Below, piece after piece: positions 59,785 to 62,267 of a stretch of 62,267 nucleotides of DNA (position 1 is its first letter; each line of letters begins with the position of its first letter). The stretch covers positions 1-62,267 of the forward strand of contig JAVBJN010000027.1 of assembly GCA_031546985.1 (NCBI GenBank), written 5' to 3'. The DNA is from JAVBJN01 sp031546985. Its GTDB lineage: Bacteria > Bacteroidota > Bacteroidia > Chitinophagales > Chitinophagaceae. Under the pieces are notes generated by a model. That model had not been told where the DNA came from, made no database searches, and was given only the letters and a program-made list of their open reading frames with translations. Position numbers and translations under genes: made by a program.

Positions 59785-60090
59785 ATGAACATTATTACTG
59801 TACAAGAGCTGAAAGGACGCCTGGATTCAGGTGAGCAGCTGCATATTTTAGACGTACGCGAACCGGCAGAATATGCTGAAATAAACATGGGCGGCAAACT
59901 CATTCCACTGGGTCAGATCATGACCATGCAGGTAGATGAGATTGAAAACTGGAAAGAAGACGAGATTATTGTGCACTGCCGTAGTGGTAAACGCAGCCTG
60001 CAGGCATGCATGTTCCTGCAACAAATGGGCTTTAACAATGTGAAAAACCTCGAAGGTGGCATCCTTGCCTGGGCCGAGATCCAAGGATAA
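59785..60090 (+). CDS. Single-domain rhodanese-like protein
   Basis: This 101-residue sulfurtransferase has LDVREPAEYAEINMGGKLIP and the active-site loop CRSGKRS with Cys65 (VHCRSGKRSLQACMFLQ). The loop length fits sulfur transfer from thiosulfate, a persulfide or a protein, but the donor is unknown. It is encoded 6 bp after the T9SS protein, probably on the same transcript, which is an unusual pairing of an exported and a cytoplasmic product. Confidence 0.93.
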   Translation: MNIITVQELKGRLDSGEQLHILDVREPAEYAEINMGGKLIPLGQIMTMQVDEIENWKEDEIIVHCRSGKRSLQACMFLQQMGFNNVKNLEGGILAWAEIQG

Positions 60091-60114
60091 TAGTATTCTT
60101 TTAAGATAATGACG

Positions 60115-60152
60115 GAGCTGCTCAGTATTGGGCGGCTCTTGTTATTTTTGGT
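60115..60152 (+). terminator. Weak terminator after the rhodanese gene
   Basis: GAGCTGC pairs with GCGGCTC (one wobble), followed by TTGTTATTTTT, 24 nt past the stop. It probably ends the ddl-PASTA-T9SS-rhodanese transcript before the sirtuin gene. Confidence 0.5.
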
Positions 60153-60174
60153 ACAGTTGTAAATACAAATAAAG

Positions 60175-60876
60175 ATGAGCGATAAACTGAAACTGGTGGT
60201 ATTGAGCGGCGCGGGCATAAGCGCAGAGAGTGGGCTAAAGACTTTTCGCGATAGCGATGGTTTGTGGGAAGGGTATGACATAAATGAAGTGGCTACGCCG
60301 CGCGGCTGGAAGAAAAACCCGCAACTGGTGCTGGATTTCTACAACATGCGCCGTAAGAATGTGCTAGATGCCCAGCCCAATGCCGCGCATTATGGATTGG
60401 CAAAGCTGGAAGAACATTTTGATGTAACCATCATTACCCAAAATATCGACGACCTGCATGAGCGGGCGGGCAGCAGCCATGTAATGCACCTGCACGGCGA
60501 GATTCTTAAAATGCGGAGTTGCGTAAACGAAACACTGGTATATCCCATCACTACCGATATTACCTATGGTGAGTTGGCCGAAGATGGCGGGCAATTGCGG
60601 CCGCATATTGTCTGGTTCGAAGAGCCGGTGCCTATGATAGAACTGGCAGTGCCGGTAATGATGATGGCCGATATTTTTGTGCTGGTGGGCACCTCGCTGG
60701 CTGTATATCCTGCTGCCGGGTTAATCGATTATGTGGCAGATGAGGTGCCTAAATTTGTACTCGATAAAGTGATTCCACAGGTAAAGCGTTACCAAAACAT
60801 TATTCCTATTGAAAAACCAGCTACGGAAGGCATAAGGGAACTGTATAAGCTCCTGGAGCTGCCTGAAGATGTCTGA
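60175..60876 (+). CDS. cobB: Sir2-family NAD-dependent protein deacylase, zinc cysteines missing
   Basis: This 233-residue class III sirtuin has SGAGISAESGLKTFRDSDGLW (NAD binding), TQNIDDLHERAG, the catalytic His107 in HLHGE and VGTSLAVYPAAG. Tyr56 and Arg59 (FYNMRR) are the pair that lets SIRT5/CobB-type enzymes remove succinyl and malonyl groups. The zinc ribbon normally needs four Cys; only one (Cys116) is present in this region, so the zinc site is probably absent. The rest is complete. Confidence 0.93.
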   Translation: MSDKLKLVVLSGAGISAESGLKTFRDSDGLWEGYDINEVATPRGWKKNPQLVLDFYNMRRKNVLDAQPNAAHYGLAKLEEHFDVTIITQNIDDLHERAGSSHVMHLHGEILKMRSCVNETLVYPITTDITYGELAEDGGQLRPHIVWFEEPVPMIELAVPVMMMADIFVLVGTSLAVYPAAGLIDYVADEVPKFVLDKVIPQVKRYQNIIPIEKPATEGIRELYKLLELPEDV

Positions 60877-61256
60877 TGTCTGATGGCTGATTTGACGATG
60901 TCTGATCTGAGATCTCACCTGTCAGGTGCGCAGCTCCTGCCAGGTGGGGGCGGGATAATTTTTAGCTGCGGTATTTTGGCTTGTTAATTTCTGTCATGCT
61001 GCCCGGGGAACGAGGAGCAGTATATTTTAGGAGATGTATTGGCGAAAAGTCTAGCCAGGTAGTTGCTACATTAAGATCTGCGGCAATCTGCGTGGTTTTT
61101 GATCTGCGTCCATCTGCGGGAAATGTAACAGAAGGATATTGTCTCGCAGCGGCACAGCGCCAATCTGCGGGAAACATACCGCGCAGGATCAGGTACAATA
61201 AAAAGCGAGCGATGAAATTACTTCACCGCTCGCTTTACTTTTTGAAAATAGCTGCA
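60877..61256. repeat. Intergenic mosaic of R1, R2 and R3 repeats with the tex terminator
   Basis: A 380-bp gap between convergent genes. In order it has an R3 inverted repeat (CACCTGTCAGGTG and CCTGCCAGGTGG at about 60914-60946), an R2 left half (TGTCATGCTGCCCGGGGAAC at about 60995), R1 words (AGATCTGCGG, AATCTGCGTGGTTTTTG, CATCTGCGGGAAA and CAATCTGCGGGAAA, 61071-61176) and the tex terminator. No gene is present. Confidence 0.75.
61202..61236 (-). terminator. Terminator of tex
   Basis: AAAGCGAGCG pairs with CGCTCGCTTT over 10 bp with a 15-nt loop that may pair further; on the minus strand it is followed by TTATTG. It lies 20 nt past the stop codon at 61257. Confidence 0.82.
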
Positions 61257-62267
61257 CTATTTCCCGAACTTCGATTTCAGGGCAGCGAGGCTGCTGTTGA
61301 AATCGAGCGGCTGGGCCGGTTCATTTTTCTTTTGCTGAGGTTTGCCACCGCCTCTCTGCTGTTGCTGTGCAGCACCTGCCGGACGGCGGTCTTTCTGGGC
61401 GGGTTCGCTACCCACCATGCTCAGCGCAATGCGTTTGCGGGCCGCATCTACTTCTACCACGGTTACCTGTACCTTTTGGTTCAGTTTTACCACTTCGGAT
61501 GGGTTGCTGATGTAGCGGTTGGCCATTTGTGAAATGTGCACGAGCCCGTCTTGCTTTACTCCAATGTCTACAAAAGCGCCAAATGCGGTAATGTTGGTTA
61601 CAATGCCTGGCAGTTCCATACCCACTTTTAAGTCTTCAATTTTGCTGATGCCCTCTGCGTATTCAAACGCGCTTATTTCATCGCGTGGGTCACGGCCTGG
61701 CTTGGCCAGCTCGCTGATGATATCCTGCAGGGTAGGCAGCCCTCTTTCGTCGGTAATGTATTTCTTTAGTTCTACTTCCTTGCGAATGGCATCCTGGCCT
61801 ATCAGATCCTGGATAGTAGCGTTTCTATCAGCAGCCATGCGCTCTACCAGTTCGTAACTTTCGGGGTGCACCGCGGTATTATCCAGCGGATTATCTGCAC
61901 CCGGAATGCGAAGGAAGCCCGCGCATTGCTCAAATGCTTTATCGCCCAGGCGGCTTACTTTTTTCAACGCTTTACGCGAGTTGAACAAGCCATTTTCTGC
62001 ACGGTATTTTACAATGTTTTCTGCCAGCGAAGGCCCCAGGCCCGATACATAAGCCAGCAGGTGCTTGGATGCGGTATTGAGGTTTACGCCTACGGTGTTT
62101 ACGCAGCTTACCACAATACGGTCCAGACTTTGCTTAAGGCGGCTCTGGTTTACATCGTGCTGGTACTGGCCTACACCAATCGATTTAGGATCAATTTTTA
62201 CCAGCTCTGCCAGTGGGTCCACCAACCTGCGGCCAATGGATATTGCACCACGAACGGTTACATCATA
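61257..62267 (-). CDS. tex: Tex-family transcription accessory protein, 3' part
   Basis: This is the C-terminal 336 residues of Tex, an RNA- and DNA-binding protein linked to transcription; the 5' part lies beyond the window. In order there are the end of the YqgF-like core (VRGAISIGRRL, then GVGQYQHDV), helix-hairpin-helix motifs (VNTASKHLLAYVSGLGPSLAENIVKYR), a helical linker and a C-terminal S1 domain (GIVTNITAFGAFVDIGVKQDGLVHISQM). A Gln/Gly-rich low-complexity stretch near the C-terminus is longer than in E. coli. The frame is open to the window edge. Confidence 0.95.
   Translation of the reverse strand, partial: YDVTVRGAISIGRRLVDPLAELVKIDPKSIGVGQYQHDVNQSRLKQSLDRIVVSCVNTVGVNLNTASKHLLAYVSGLGPSLAENIVKYRAENGLFNSRKALKKVSRLGDKAFEQCAGFLRIPGADNPLDNTAVHPESYELVERMAADRNATIQDLIGQDAIRKEVELKKYITDERGLPTLQDIISELAKPGRDPRDEISAFEYAEGISKIEDLKVGMELPGIVTNITAFGAFVDIGVKQDGLVHISQMANRYISNPSEVVKLNQKVQVTVVEVDAARKRIALSMVGSEPAQKDRRPAGAAQQQQRGGGKPQQKKNEPAQPLDFNSSLAALKSKFGK

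Noticed and set aside
1..62267. CRISPR array, prophage, insertion sequence or tRNA/rRNA gene
   Set aside because: The repeats found have 159-191 bp periods or are dispersed palindromes, not 25-40 bp direct repeats with unique spacers. No integrase, transposase, phage structural gene, or tRNA T-loop and acceptor pattern was found in any gap.

Overview
The window looks like a chromosomal segment of a Bacteroidota (Bacteroidetes) bacterium, most likely in or near the family Chitinophagaceae. The reasons are Por/type IX secretion C-terminal sorting domains (11226-12062, 57868-59778), a TonB-dependent receptor with an N-terminal carboxypeptidase-like domain, Bacteroidetes-type promoters (TTTG, about 20 nt, TAnnTTTG) before several genes, an actinobacterial/Bacteroidetes-type pyrF, a YbiT-like ABC-F protein and many outer membrane beta-barrel proteins. 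No rRNA, tRNA, insertion sequence, prophage or CRISPR array was found. Most of the window is ordinary core and surface-protein chromosome.

Layout: 0-2 kb holds an orphan ABC ATPase inside dispersed repeats and a YfiT/DinB-fold protein. 2-8 kb is a surface block on the minus strand: a collagen-like secreted protein, three tandem paralogous outer membrane barrels, a lipoprotein and a carboxypeptidase-regulatory-like protein. 8-10.5 kb is the mrp / thiamine-binding / pyrF operon. 10.7-18 kb holds a YegP-like protein, a CxxCH-containing T9SS cargo, an AraC regulator, a DEAD-box helicase, a pseudouridine synthase, DNA polymerase IV and a DUF3347 lipoprotein. 18-22 kb is a TonB receptor and an unrecognised envelope protein. 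22-26.5 kb is thrS, infC and a WG-repeat protein. 26.5-27.1 kb is a 191-bp tandem repeat. 27-33.7 kb holds exbB-exbD, marR-pirin, tryptophan dioxygenase, truncated haemoglobin, a YdcF-like protein and a CDF metal transporter. 33.7-34.3 kb is a second tandem palindromic repeat. 34-47 kb holds acetyltransferases, a DUF2851 protein, OsmC, lipA, membrane and lipoproteins, a nitrilase-family enzyme, smpB and accD. 46-53 kb holds class I aldolase, a membrane glycosyltransferase-like protein with a BtuF-like protein, and a hydrolase. 53-62 kb holds an ABC-F ATPase, ddl, a PASTA protein, a T9SS cargo, a rhodanese, a sirtuin and the 3' part of tex.

The strongest unexplained signal is a pair of about 100-bp elements (10546-10644 on plus, 46598-46696 on minus). 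They share primary sequence and three inverted-repeat modules. Their 10-bp stem carries a compensatory A-T to G-C change, and each lies just past the terminator of a metabolic operon on the same strand. This is a candidate structured RNA or mobile palindromic element. Four other dispersed repeat families fill almost all long intergenic gaps. At the protein level the most notable points are an ABC-F protein whose second ATP site is degenerate at all three contributing motifs, a sirtuin lacking its zinc cysteines, an Mrp protein lacking its CxxC, and a periplasmic-binding-protein homologue with no visible signal peptide. All assignments come from reading the sequence; no database search was possible.
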